Shown here piece after piece: positions 24,092 through 33,286 of a stretch of 64,000 nt of DNA (its first letter is position 1; each line of letters starts with the position of its first letter). The DNA comes from Salinilacustrithrix sp034522155 (GTDB lineage: Bacteria > Actinomycetota > Acidimicrobiia > Acidimicrobiales > Salinilacustritrichaceae), in the NCBI GenBank assembly GCA_034522155.1, contig JAXHLP010000013.1, positions 134,203 through 198,202 on the forward strand. The letters run 5' to 3'. The translations under genes and the position numbers were made by a program. Below the pieces are notes generated by a model, which was given only the letters and a program-made list of their open reading frames with translations, did no database searches and was not told the DNA's origin.

Positions 24092-24595
24092 GTGAAGCGG
24101 AGCAGCGTCGACCACCTGAACTGTTCGATTGCCCGCAGCGTCGAGATACTCGGCGAATGGTGGACGCTGGTGATCGTCCGCGACCTGTTCTTCGGGGTCC
24201 GGCGATTCGATGACCTCGTCGCGGATCTCAGGATCTCTCGAGGGGTGCTCACCGACCGGCTCTCCACCCTCCTCGACCACGGCGTCGTGAAGCGACACCG
24301 ATACCAGCAACGACCGGATCGATTCGAGTACCGGCTGACGGCCAAGGGACGCGATCTCTTCCCGGTCCTCGTCGCCCTGATGCACTGGGGCGACACGTGG
24401 CTCTCCGCCCAAGCCGGGGGACCACCAGTCGTCGTCACCCACACCGAGTGCGGGCACGACATCGCCGGTCCGCTCCTGTGCCCCGGTTGCCGACAACCGG
24501 TCGGCCCCGACGACGTCACCGCCTCCGCAGGCCCAGGGGCCAAGCATGGCGCCCCCAGCCAAGCGCCGGAACCCGTCCATGACGTGATCCGATGA
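24092..24595 (+). CDS. HxlR-family transcriptional regulator
   Basis: A 167-residue winged-helix regulator. CSIARSVEILGEWWTLVIVR followed by DLFFGVRRFDDLVADL, ISRGVLTDRLSTLLDHGVVK and FEYRLTAKGRDLFPVLVALM is the full HxlR domain. A C-terminal extension contains HTECGHD and LLCPGCRQP, a four-Cys/His zinc-ribbon-like tail. The GTG at 24092 gives the normal N-terminus. It probably controls the divergent crotonase through the palindrome at 23840. Confidence 0.85.
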   Translation: MKRSSVDHLNCSIARSVEILGEWWTLVIVRDLFFGVRRFDDLVADLRISRGVLTDRLSTLLDHGVVKRHRYQQRPDRFEYRLTAKGRDLFPVLVALMHWGDTWLSAQAGGPPVVVTHTECGHDIAGPLLCPGCRQPVGPDDVTASAGPGAKHGAPSQAPEPVHDVIR

Positions 24596-24686
24596 ACTGA
24601 GGTTCGAGGAGAACTGGGATCCCGACCAGTCGCTCTCCGCCGATCCTGAGCGTGGCGACGCCCGGGCGTCTCCACGACGGCCACGG

Positions 24687-25358
24687 CTACAGCTTCGCGA
24701 CGTCGGCCCGAGCGATCTCGATCGACTGCTCGCGGGTCATGAGCTTGTTCGCCGAGTACGCCGATCCGGGGAGCGCCGCTAGCTCGGCGGCGACGGTCAT
24801 CGCCCGCTCGACCGCTCCGCCTTCGGGCACGACCTCGTCGAGGAAGCCGGCCTCGAGGGCCCCGTCGGGGTCGTAGACCCGGGCCTGGACGATCGACTGG
24901 ATCCAGAGCTGCTTGGACAGACGGTGCGACAGCGGCTCGAGCGCCCACGGGGTGAGGGTCATGCCCATCTTCGTCTCGGTCATGCCGATCTTGAAGTCGC
25001 CCCGGTCGCCGATGCGGGTGTCGCACGCGCACAGCCAGATGGCGCCGATCGTGAAGGCGTGCCCCGTGCACGCGGCCACCAACGGCTTGGGGAACGACCA
25101 CAGCCGCACCGCCAGCTCACCGCCACCCTTGGCCACCGCACGAATGGCGTCCAGGTCGCCGCTGGTCATGATCGACAGGTCGAACCCGGCGCAGAACGAA
25201 CCGGGCCGACCCGCCAGCACGACGGCCCCGGCGTTCGCCTCGGCGTCGTCGAGCGCAACGTTCAGGTCGGCCTCCGCCTCCGGGGTGATGGCGTTCTTCT
25301 TCCCGTCGTCCATCGTGATGAGGGCGACGTCGCCACGGAACTCGGTGGTGACCTCCAT
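24687..25358 (-). CDS. Enoyl-CoA hydratase/isomerase family (crotonase)
   Basis: A 223-residue crotonase with VVLAGRPGSFCAGFDLSIM, AACTGHAFTIGAIWLCACD and KIGMTETKMGMTLTPWALEP. It is short for the family but has both oxyanion-hole segments; the usual catalytic Glu positions carry other residues, so activity may be thioesterase- or isomerase-like. The ATG lies one base after the selenoprotein stop, so the two are one transcription unit. Confidence 0.8.
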   Translation of the reverse strand: MEVTTEFRGDVALITMDDGKKNAITPEAEADLNVALDDAEANAGAVVLAGRPGSFCAGFDLSIMTSGDLDAIRAVAKGGGELAVRLWSFPKPLVAACTGHAFTIGAIWLCACDTRIGDRGDFKIGMTETKMGMTLTPWALEPLSHRLSKQLWIQSIVQARVYDPDGALEAGFLDEVVPEGGAVERAMTVAAELAALPGSAYSANKLMTREQSIEIARADVAKL

Positions 25359-25359
25359 G

Positions 25360-26514
25360 TCAGCGGTGACCGGGCGCCATGTAGAACCACAGCGGGAACG
25401 GGGCGTCCTGCTCCTTGAGCGCCGCGCGTGCGGCCATCAGCGTCTTGCCCGCCTCGGTCTGCTCGTGGAACCACGCCTCCGCGGCGCGCCCCGCTGGCGG
25501 CGGGCCGTCGACCAACTCGAGCCCGGCCTCCTCGTAGTAGGAGCGGATGTCGTGGCAGACACCGATCGAGTTCGGATCTGGCAGCGGGGTCTCGGCCCAC
25601 GGTGCGCCCTCGGCCCACTGGTGCAGCACGCCGAGCGCCGCGGGGACCTGGTCGGCGGTGATCGTGCGGCCGACCGACGTGACGCCCCGCTTGGCCACGG
25701 CGCGGTCGTAGGCGGCCCGCAGCCCCTGCGCCTCGTCGACCGCCGCCGGAAGGTTCGGGTCATAACGGGGCGGCAGCGAGCAGGCCATCGGCGTCTCGTC
25801 GCACTCGATGGTCTCGGGGTGGTCGACGATGATCGGCTCGTCGGCCTCGAGAAGGGCGAAGGCGCGCGCGAGAACATCGCGCTGGAACTCGGCGTCGCCG
25901 GGCTTGCCCAGTGGGCGCCCGAGCGGGAACTCGCAGTGCAGCACCCGCGGCGGCTTCATGCGTTCGACGACCGAGCGGTTGGACCCGAGCACGATGGTCG
26001 ACAGGCCGGCTTCTTCGAAGACGTGGGCGAGCGTACTCACGGTACGCGTGCAGAGCGGTCAGACCGGGGTGAGCACCACCACGTCGACCCCGGCCGACAG
26101 CAGCTTGCGGGCGCAGGCCGGGCCGGTGTCGAGGCGGATCTCCGACACCGTGTCGGGCTGGTTGCCGGCGAACGCGTAGTGCGTCTCCGCGACGGCGCCG
26201 ATCACGCCGTCGGCTGCGAGCTCCTCGAGCCGGTCGATCGGATAGACGACGTTGAGATCGAGCTGGAACCCGCTCCGGTCGAAGTTCGGGCTCCAGTGCC
26301 CGAGCACCAGATCGCGATCGGCCCGGTCGATGTCCCGGAAACCGGTGTCCGCCGGGTCGAAGCCCTCTTGGTCCTGCCGGTGCAGCGCCGCGGAGGTGAC
26401 GATGGCGACGGTGGACTCCGCCAGCGACTTCTCGGGCTTCGCGAAGGCCGTGGTCTCGAACTCCGGGACGGGTAGCCCCTTCCCGACCTCTCTCATGACA
26501 ACGTCGCCGGACAT
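25360..26514 (-). CDS. GrdB/PrdB-family selenoprotein with UGA-encoded Sec152
   Basis: A 384-residue protein if the in-frame UGA at 26059-26061 is read as selenocysteine. The first part has IVTSAALHRQDQEGFD, LNVVYPIDRLEELAADGVIG and VDVVVLTPV; it continues in the same frame as U-P-L-C (UxxC redox motif), then FEEAGLSTIVLGSNRSVVE and VLHCEFPLGRPLG. This is the selenoprotein B family of glycine, betaine and D-proline reductases. Sec at residue 152 agrees with PrdB, in which it sits near 151; about 140 extra C-terminal residues are present. The ATG at 26514 has a GAGAGGGAG ribosome-binding site. It is followed after one base by a crotonase. Substrate unknown. Confidence 0.85.
26031..26047 (-). 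promoter_or_regulatory. SECIS-like hairpin after the Sec codon
   Basis: Eleven nucleotides after the UGA, GCGUAC-CGUGA-GUACGC forms a perfect 6-bp stem with a 5-nt loop containing GU. UGA to loop distance is 17 nt, inside the known bacterial range. SelB would bind here to deliver Sec-tRNA. Confidence 0.7.
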
Positions 26515-26698
26515 CGCTCCCTCTCTGCTGGATGGACTTCGCCGTGCCTGGACCGGCACGGACGACGGCTCTGATTATGCCATATTGAAGCGCACTTTGT
26601 CACGCCACCTATCGCTGCTCAACCCGGCACAACCTGCCGCCGTCGCCTAGGGTGCTCCCGACGACGAAAGCACGACATCCACCGAAGGGGGAGACGAG

Positions 26699-28978
26699 AT
26701 GGCGAACGAGATTCCCGGGCGCGACTGGTTCGAGGGGAGGATCGCCTCGACGCTGGACGAGTCGGAGCCGCACTTCCGCCCGAATCTCCACCCCGGCGAC
26801 GACGCGCCCAACGTGCTCGTCATCCTCTACGACGATCTCGGCTTCAGCCACCTCAACTGCTACGGCTCGACGCTGCACACCCCAAACGCCGACCGGCTCG
26901 CCGCCGGTGGGGTGCGTTTCACGAACTTCCACGTGACCCCGTTGTGCTCCCCCACCCGGGCGGCGCTCCTCACGGGGCGGAACCACCACACCGTCGGCAT
27001 GCGCGCCGTGTCGAACATGCAGTCCGGCTTCCCGAGCGCCACCGGCGAGATCTCGCTCAACGCGGCCACCATCGGCGAGGTGCTCCAGAGCCATGGGTAC
27101 GGGACCTGGGCCGTGGGCAAGTGGCACCTGATGAACATGGAGAACGCCTCGGCAGCCGGACCGTTCCACCAGTGGCCGACCCAACGCGGCTTCGACCGGT
27201 TCTACGGGTTCCTCCAGGGTGAGACCGACCAGTTCCACCCGGAGCTCACCTACGACCAGCATCACATCGACCCGCCGAAGACGGCCGAGGAGGGGTACCA
27301 CGTCACCGAGGACCTCGTCGATCGCGCCATCGGGTTCATCCACGACTCCAAGTCGGTGCGCCCCGACCGACCGTTCTTCGGCTACGTGTCCATCGGCGCC
27401 ATGCACGCGCCGCACCAGGCGCCACAGGAGTATCTGGACAAGTACCGGGGCGCGTTCGACGAGGGCTGGGACGAGTTCCGTCAGCGCTGGTACGAGCGCC
27501 AGCTCGAGATGGGCATCATCCCCGAGGGAACCCAGCTCGCCCCTCGCAACGACGGCGTCAACCCGTGGGACTCGCTCAGCGACAACGAGAAGAAGCTGTT
27601 CGCCCGGTTCCAGGAGGCCTTCGCCGCGTTCCTCGACCACACCGACGTCCAGATCGGGCGCCTGCTCGACACGCTGGACCGGCTCGGCGAGCTCGACAAC
27701 ACGCTGGTGATCCTCACCTCGGACAACGGCGCGTCCCAGGAAGGCGGTCCGAACGGTCAGCTCCACGAGATGCTGTTCTTCAACATGCGCTTCGACTCGG
27801 CCGACGAGATGGTCCACGGCATCGACGACGTCGGCGGGCCGAACTCGCATCCGAACTACCCGTGGGGCTGGGCCCAGGCCGGCAACTGCCCGAACAAGTG
27901 GTACAAGCAGAACACCCATGCCGGCGGCGTCCGCTCACCGCTGATCATGCACTGGCCCGAGCGCATCGGCGACGCCGGGGGGCTGCGTCACCAGTTCCAC
28001 CACGTGATCGACATCGCCCCCACGATCTTCGAGGCCATCGGCATCACACCGCCCGACAGCTACAACGGCCACGACCAGATCCCAGTCGCCGGCACGCCTG
28101 TCCTCTACGCCGTCGAGGATCCGCACGCGCCCACCACACGGACCACCCAGTACTTCGAGATGATGGGCCATCGGGGCATCGTCGAGGACGGCTGGAAGGC
28201 CGTCACCCGCCGCAACCTGTTCCATCCCGACCAGGAGGACACCTGGGAGCTGTACTACCTGCCCGACGACTTCTCCGAGTGCAACGACCTGGCCGATCAG
28301 GAACCCCAGAAGCTCGAGCACCTCATCGACCTGTGGTGGCAGGAGATGGACCGCCACGGTGGCCTGCCCCACGACACCCGGACCCTGGAGCTGTTCCGCA
28401 CCCCACGCCAGCCCCACACCCCGCACGCCACCGACCGCTACCGCTACGTGCCGCCGGTGAGTCACCTCCCGGGCGGTGCCGAACCGGCGATCGGTGGGCG
28501 GTCGTGGACGATGACCGCCTCGGTCACCCGGGCGACGGGTGAGGACGGCATCCTCTTCACGACCGGCACGCAGAACTCCGGCCTCGTGTTCTTCGTCAAG
28601 GACGACCGGCTCTGCTTCGACTACAACGCCTTCGGCGACCACACGTTCGTCACGTCCGAGACCACGGTCCCCGACGACGCTGCCCAGCTGACCGCCCGCT
28701 TCGAGCGCACGGGCCGGGCGACCGGCTCGATCGAGCTGCGCATCGACGGTGACCGGTGCGGCCGAGCCGACGTGCCCTGGGTCATGCGGATGACCGGCTC
28801 CATCGGCGCCGACGTCGGCAAGGGCACGCACTCACCGGTCAGCCCTGAGATCGACGGCCCCTTCCCCTTCGAGGGCACGCTGCACGAGCTCGTCATCGAC
28901 CTCGACCCGAGCGGGTCCCGACGCGAGCGCGACGAGCAGGCCGCCGCCCGCTACGACTCGGAGATGTCCAAGCAGTGA
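26699..28978 (+). CDS. Type I (arylsulfatase-family) sulfatase
   Basis: A 759-residue cytoplasmic-looking sulfatase with no signal peptide. The metal-binding Asp pair is in VILYDDLGFSHLNCYGS. The formylglycine motif is PLCSPTRAALLTG with C83, followed by the downstream LTSDNGASQEGG metal site. C83 must be converted to formylglycine; a formylglycine-generating enzyme is encoded at 42790-43716. A C-terminal beta-rich domain (about 590-740) follows the catalytic domain. The ATG follows GGGGGAG. The next gene overlaps its stop. The divergent gene is the selenoprotein operon. The sulfate ester hydrolysed is unknown. Confidence 0.9.
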   Translation: MANEIPGRDWFEGRIASTLDESEPHFRPNLHPGDDAPNVLVILYDDLGFSHLNCYGSTLHTPNADRLAAGGVRFTNFHVTPLCSPTRAALLTGRNHHTVGMRAVSNMQSGFPSATGEISLNAATIGEVLQSHGYGTWAVGKWHLMNMENASAAGPFHQWPTQRGFDRFYGFLQGETDQFHPELTYDQHHIDPPKTAEEGYHVTEDLVDRAIGFIHDSKSVRPDRPFFGYVSIGAMHAPHQAPQEYLDKYRGAFDEGWDEFRQRWYERQLEMGIIPEGTQLAPRNDGVNPWDSLSDNEKKLFARFQEAFAAFLDHTDVQIGRLLDTLDRLGELDNTLVILTSDNGASQEGGPNGQLHEMLFFNMRFDSADEMVHGIDDVGGPNSHPNYPWGWAQAGNCPNKWYKQNTHAGGVRSPLIMHWPERIGDAGGLRHQFHHVIDIAPTIFEAIGITPPDSYNGHDQIPVAGTPVLYAVEDPHAPTTRTTQYFEMMGHRGIVEDGWKAVTRRNLFHPDQEDTWELYYLPDDFSECNDLADQEPQKLEHLIDLWWQEMDRHGGLPHDTRTLELFRTPRQPHTPHATDRYRYVPPVSHLPGGAEPAIGGRSWTMTASVTRATGEDGILFTTGTQNSGLVFFVKDDRLCFDYNAFGDHTFVTSETTVPDDAAQLTARFERTGRATGSIELRIDGDRCGRADVPWVMRMTGSIGADVGKGTHSPVSPEIDGPFPFEGTLHELVIDLDPSGSRRERDEQAAARYDSEMSKQ

Positions 28979-29697
28979 GCGAACCCATCACCCACACGTA
29001 CGGCGAACCCAACTACGAGTACATCAGCACGTGGTTCACCCGCGAGGACGACGGGCCGTTCTGGGCCCTCAACCTCATGAAGTACCGGCAGCGGGCCATC
29101 GACCCGGACGGCACCGAGGAGGACCGCTCGGGCCTCGAGGCCGACAACGAGTACAACCCGACAGCGCAGATCGAGGCGGTCGGCGGCCGCATGGTCCTCG
29201 TCGCGCCGGCCGAGCACCAGCTGCGCGGCGACGACATCGCCTGGGACCGAGTCGCCATCGTCTTGTACCCGACACGGATGTCGTTCATCGAGATGTCGAA
29301 CCGCGACGACTTCAAGGAGCAGCACGAGCACAAGAACGCCGGGATGGAGACCACGATCGTCGTCGCATCAGTGCCACACGTCGGTGACCCGGCGCCCACC
29401 GACGTGTCGTCAGCCGCCGGAACCGGCGACCGGCTGCTGCTCCAGCTCGTCACCGACGCCGGCGCGCCGGACCTGGCCGACAGCATCGACCACATTCGGA
29501 TCGGACGCTTCACCGTCGAGGGCAACATCTTCGGCGACGAACGCCAGTGGGCCGAGGCCCGCTGGGACCGCATCAGCGCCGAGACGGCTACCGCGCTGGC
29601 CGCCGAGGAGCCGGTCCACGACCGGGACAGCTACGCGCTCGTGCTCGTCCCCCAGATCGACATCCTGGCCGAGTCGGTGGTGGCCCCACTCACCTGA
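28975..29697 (+). CDS. DUF1330-like dimeric alpha-beta barrel protein
   Basis: A 240-residue protein. FWALNLMKYRQRA and the repeated barrel pattern (AIVLYPTRMSFIEMSNRDDF, then MVLVAPAEHQ) resemble DUF1330/EthD-type dimeric ferredoxin-like folds, here apparently in two copies. Such proteins are often accessory or heme/quinone-handling enzymes. The GTG start overlaps the sulfatase stop in GTGA, so it is cotranslated with the sulfatase. Confidence 0.55.
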   Translation: MSEPITHTYGEPNYEYISTWFTREDDGPFWALNLMKYRQRAIDPDGTEEDRSGLEADNEYNPTAQIEAVGGRMVLVAPAEHQLRGDDIAWDRVAIVLYPTRMSFIEMSNRDDFKEQHEHKNAGMETTIVVASVPHVGDPAPTDVSSAAGTGDRLLLQLVTDAGAPDLADSIDHIRIGRFTVEGNIFGDERQWAEARWDRISAETATALAAEEPVHDRDSYALVLVPQIDILAESVVAPLT

Positions 29698-29703
29698 CGC
29701 CGC

Positions 29704-30738
29704 TCACTGCACCCAGGTCTTGATCTTGTCGATCGTGCCGAGCGGGTCCGGCCCGTGCGGGGTCACGTTGAGGTAGGTGACACCCACGTCCTTGAAGACC
29801 TGGAGGCGCTCGCGCACGTAGCCCTCGTCGCCGATCAGTGATGACAGGTCGATGTACTCGTCGGGGACGGCGGCCAAGGCCTCGGCGCGCTGACCCGAGA
29901 GGAACAGGTCCTGGATCTGCTCAGCCTCCTGCTCCCAGCCGTAGCGCTTGAAGAGGTCGTTGTAGAAGTTCTTGGACTTCGCACCCATGCCGCCCACGTA
30001 GAACCCGATGAGACCACGTGCCGCGTCGCGGGCCTCCTGGATGTGTGGCCCGTCGCCCAACGCCACCGTGCCGCCGGCGATGATCTCGAGCGGCGGACGG
30101 TCGGGGTCGCGCTTGGCCCGGCCGGCGGCCAGGGCGTCGCCCCACACCTGCTCGAAGCGGTCGGGCACGAAGTGGATGGTCTGCCAGATGTCGGCCACCT
30201 CGGCGGTGAGCTCGACGTTCTTGGGGCCGATCGACGCGAGCGAGATGGGGATGTCCTGACCCGGCGGGCGGTTCATGAACTTGAGAGGCTTGCCCAACCC
30301 CGTGCCGCCAGCGGGCAAGGGCAGGCTGTACGTCCGGCCGTCGTGGGACACCTTCTCGCCGCTCCAGACCTTGCGGCAGATGTCGATGGTGTCGCGGGTG
30401 CGGGCCAGGGGCTTGTCGAACGGCACGCCGTGCCAGCCCTCGATCACCTGGGGACCGGACGAGCCCAGTCCGAGCACGAACCGGCCCCCGGAGAGCGCAT
30501 CGAGCGTCGCCGCGGTCTGGGCGATGAGGGCGGGGCTGCGCGAGTACAGCGGGATGATGCCGGTCATGAGCTGGACCGACTCGGTCTGTCCGGCCAGGAA
30601 GCCGAGCGTGGACACCAGGTCGTAGCCGTAGATCTCGGCGCCCCACAGCAGGTCGACCCCTGCCGACTCGAGGTCGCGCGCCTGGGCGGCCAGCTTCTGC
30701 GGGTCGCCGTTGAAACCGATGGTGGTGCTGATCTTCAC
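29704..30738 (-). CDS. LLM-class F420-dependent oxidoreductase
   Basis: A 344-residue luciferase-like oxidoreductase, close in pattern to the protein at 21810-22859: DLLWGAEIYGYDLVSTLGFL, MTGIIPLYSRSPALIAQTAA, RFVLGLGSSGPQVIEGWHG and IPISLASIGPKNVELTAEV. The GTG at 30738 is preferred over upstream starts because GAGGGG stands 6 nt before it and the domain begins there. It converges on the sulfatase operon. Confidence 0.85.
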   Translation of the reverse strand: MKISTTIGFNGDPQKLAAQARDLESAGVDLLWGAEIYGYDLVSTLGFLAGQTESVQLMTGIIPLYSRSPALIAQTAATLDALSGGRFVLGLGSSGPQVIEGWHGVPFDKPLARTRDTIDICRKVWSGEKVSHDGRTYSLPLPAGGTGLGKPLKFMNRPPGQDIPISLASIGPKNVELTAEVADIWQTIHFVPDRFEQVWGDALAAGRAKRDPDRPPLEIIAGGTVALGDGPHIQEARDAARGLIGFYVGGMGAKSKNFYNDLFKRYGWEQEAEQIQDLFLSGQRAEALAAVPDEYIDLSSLIGDEGYVRERLQVFKDVGVTYLNVTPHGPDPLGTIDKIKTWVQ

Positions 30739-30850
30739 GTCGATCCCCTCGCTGACGTCGTCGTCGTGCTCATGCTTGGACCGTAGCCGAGCCGAGCCAG
30801 GCATGTGCATGGCAGACTGGCACTATCTGCACTCGACCCCGGGAGGGATC

Positions 30851-31642
30851 ATGGCGACCGACGACACGCTCCTCGTCGACCGCGACGGCGGCGTGCTGAC
30901 GCTGACCAACAACGATGCGCCACGCAACCGCATGACCCTCGAGTACATGGACGCGCTCGAGGAGGCGGTGCGCGACGCCGCCACCGACCCCTCGGTCCGC
31001 GCCCTCGTGTTCACCGCCTCGGGCGACGAGAACTTCTCCGTTGGCATGGACCTCAAGCAGCTGATGAGCGGGGCCGAGGAGCGCGGCGGGTTCGAGGCCG
31101 TGCTCGACCAGCGGCTGCGCGTCCTCGCGGCCATCGAATCCATGGGCAAGCCCTCGATCGCCACGCTCTACGGCTACTGCCTCGGCGGCGGCCTCGAGCT
31201 CCCCCTCGCTTGCCACTTCCGGCTGGCGGCAACCGAGGGGGCCCGCATCGGCCTGCCCGAGCTCGACCTCGGGACCGTGCCGGCGTGGGGCGGCACCGCC
31301 CGTCTCACGCGCTGCGTCGGCCGCGACCACGCCCTCGACATGATCCTGCGGGCACGCAAGATCGACGGCGAACACGCCCTCCGCATCGGCCTCGTCCACG
31401 AGCTCCACCCCGTGCCCGAGCTGAAGGCGGCGGCGCACGCGCTCGCCCAGGAGCTGGCCGCCATGCCACCGCGAGCCGTCGCCGGTGTCCTGCGATGCGT
31501 CGTGGGCGCGGGGGACGCTCCGCTCGACGAGGCCCTCGCCGAGGAGCGCCGAGCCGTCGTCGACTGCTCGGGGACCGCCGATCAGATCGAGGGGATGCGG
31601 GCGTTCCTCGAGAAGCGCCGTCCCGTCTTCACCGGGGAGTGA
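30851..31642 (+). CDS. Enoyl-CoA hydratase/isomerase family (crotonase)
   Basis: A 263-residue crotonase, with FTASGDENFSVGMDLKQLMS, IATLYGYCLGGGLELPLACH and IGLPELDLGTVPAWGGTARL. The Glu of GLPELDLG is the first catalytic residue of hydratases, and AWGGT stands where PGxGGTxR usually does. ATG at 30851 with GGGAGGG upstream. Divergent from the LLM gene. The 260 bp after it, before selA, holds no convincing gene. Confidence 0.85.
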   Translation: MATDDTLLVDRDGGVLTLTNNDAPRNRMTLEYMDALEEAVRDAATDPSVRALVFTASGDENFSVGMDLKQLMSGAEERGGFEAVLDQRLRVLAAIESMGKPSIATLYGYCLGGGLELPLACHFRLAATEGARIGLPELDLGTVPAWGGTARLTRCVGRDHALDMILRARKIDGEHALRIGLVHELHPVPELKAAAHALAQELAAMPPRAVAGVLRCVVGAGDAPLDEALAEERRAVVDCSGTADQIEGMRAFLEKRRPVFTGE

Positions 31643-31902
31643 TGCACCTCGAGCGCACCGGTCCACCGAGGGACTCGTGCGCCCGCCGCGACGATCACGG
31701 TCCCTCCCCCGCCGGGCCATGGTCGGCGACAGACCTCAGGAGGACTTCTGGTTGCCATACCCGGAGATAAGGTCCCTCGATTCAGCGAGGAGGGTCGGCA
31801 GCAGCGGGCGCTGGCGAGGTGTTCGAGATCGGATACCTCCGACAAGCGGTTCCGCCAGCGACAGGGACGAGCGAGACGTGGCCGCTGATCCGAGTCCGCT
31901 GA

Positions 31903-33286
31903 GTCCGATCGAGAACTCGAAGAGACCTTCCTCGGGTCGATACCCTGGCCGCCAGGGCTGAAGGACTGGCGCCACCGCAAGTCGTCCGAGCCGTCGCCAG
32001 GTCCGTGGTTGATGACGCACGCGCCCGGCTCGCCGCCGGGCAGGTGACGACGCTGGAGGCGCTCGACGCGGAGCTGGCCAATCAGTTGTACTCCGAGGCG
32101 CCATTGGGTGCCGTGCTCAACGCTACAGGGGTGGTGCTGCACACCAATCTCGGTCGCGCCCCGCTTGCACCGTCGAACCGCTTCGGAGGTGGGCGCCGTT
32201 GCCTTGGAGTTCGACCTGACCTCGGGACGGCGCGGCGGCCGGTTCTCGGCGATTGAGAGGTACTTGCCGCGTTCTGTGCGGCGCGGAAGACGCTCTTGTT
32301 GTGAACAACAACGCAGCCGCTCTCTTGCTGGGGTTGAGCGCTCTAGCCGCCGGAAAGGAGGTGGTGGTGTTGCGCGTGGTCAACTCGTAGAGATCGGAGG
32401 CGAGTTCCGAGTGCCCGACATCGTCGTCCAAGGCGGCGCAGTACTTCGAGAGGTCGGCACGACCAACCGCACCCACGCCTTCGACTATCGAAGTGTTATG
32501 GGAGCGGAGACGGCTGTCCTCCTGGAGGTGCATCCTTCGAACTTTGAGGTGGTGGGGTTCGTCGAGTCGGTAACAACCAGCGATCTCGCCAAGGTGGCGC
32601 ATGCTGCAGGAGCGGTGGTCGTTGCTGACCTTGGGTCAGGCTTGATCGACGACAAATGCCCGTGGCTGAACAAGCGGCCGGACTGGTTGGCCCACGAACC
32701 GGGAGCCCGTCAAGCACTGGAATTCGGGGCCGACATCGTTACGTTCAGCGGCGACAAGCTGTTGGGCGGCCCCCAAGCCGGAATCATCTGCGGGCGGGCC
32801 GACCTGATCGGGCGCATGCGGCACCACCCGCTTGCCCGCACCATACGGTTCGACAAGACACGGGCGATGCACCTGCAATCGGTCCTCGAAACATATCTGG
32901 ACGGGACTGCAGGTAGCGCCGTCCCTTCTGGGCGATGGCAACCACACCTGCCCATTCGCTACAGGTCAGGGCAGGTGCAGTCGCCGCGGCAATCAACTCC
33001 GCCGCAGGCACCGGATCTACTGCCACCGTCGTAGAGACCATCGACGCAATCGGCGCGGGCGCCGCCGCGACAGCCAGCATCGCCGGGGCAGGAATTGCGC
33101 TTGAACTCGCTGGGACAGGCATCGACAGGATGGCCAGGGAGCTGCGCCGTTCGACTCCCCGTCATAGGGATTCAGCGAGCCGACCGGCTGACACTAGCGC
33201 TGCGAGCGATACCACCAACTCAGGACGCTGATCTAGTGGCAGCGGTGTCATCTGCTGTCGAGCGCTGCGCTGCCCTCGCAACATGA
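31903..33286 (+). pseudogene. selA: L-seryl-tRNA(Sec) selenium transferase, frameshifted
   Basis: SelA converts seryl-tRNA(Sec) to selenocysteyl-tRNA(Sec) with PLP. The conserved pieces are all present but in different frames: LGAVLNATGVVLHTNLGRAP (32.1 kb), LEFDLTSGRRGGRFSAIE, LVVNNNAAALLLGLSA, GGEFRVPDIVVQGGAVLREV, the PLP-lysine motif TFSGDKLLGGPQAG, RMARELRR and a normal end at 33286. Frame changes fall near 32180, 32260-32380 and 32930, and there is no start codon in the frame of the earliest recognisable residues. The stop overlaps the selB start (ATGA). Third-codon GC is lower than in neighbours. With two SECIS-containing selenoproteins nearby, sequence error is a serious alternative to true decay. 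Confidence 0.8.

Noticed and set aside
31748..31850. Candidate tRNA-Sec upstream of selA: GGAGG/CCTCC ends, CCTCG-ATTCAG-CGAGG anticodon-like arm with TCA, and GTTCGAG near the 3' end.
   Set aside because: The T stem does not pair, the acceptor pairs for only five bases, and the anticodon loop has six bases. A covariance-model search would decide it.
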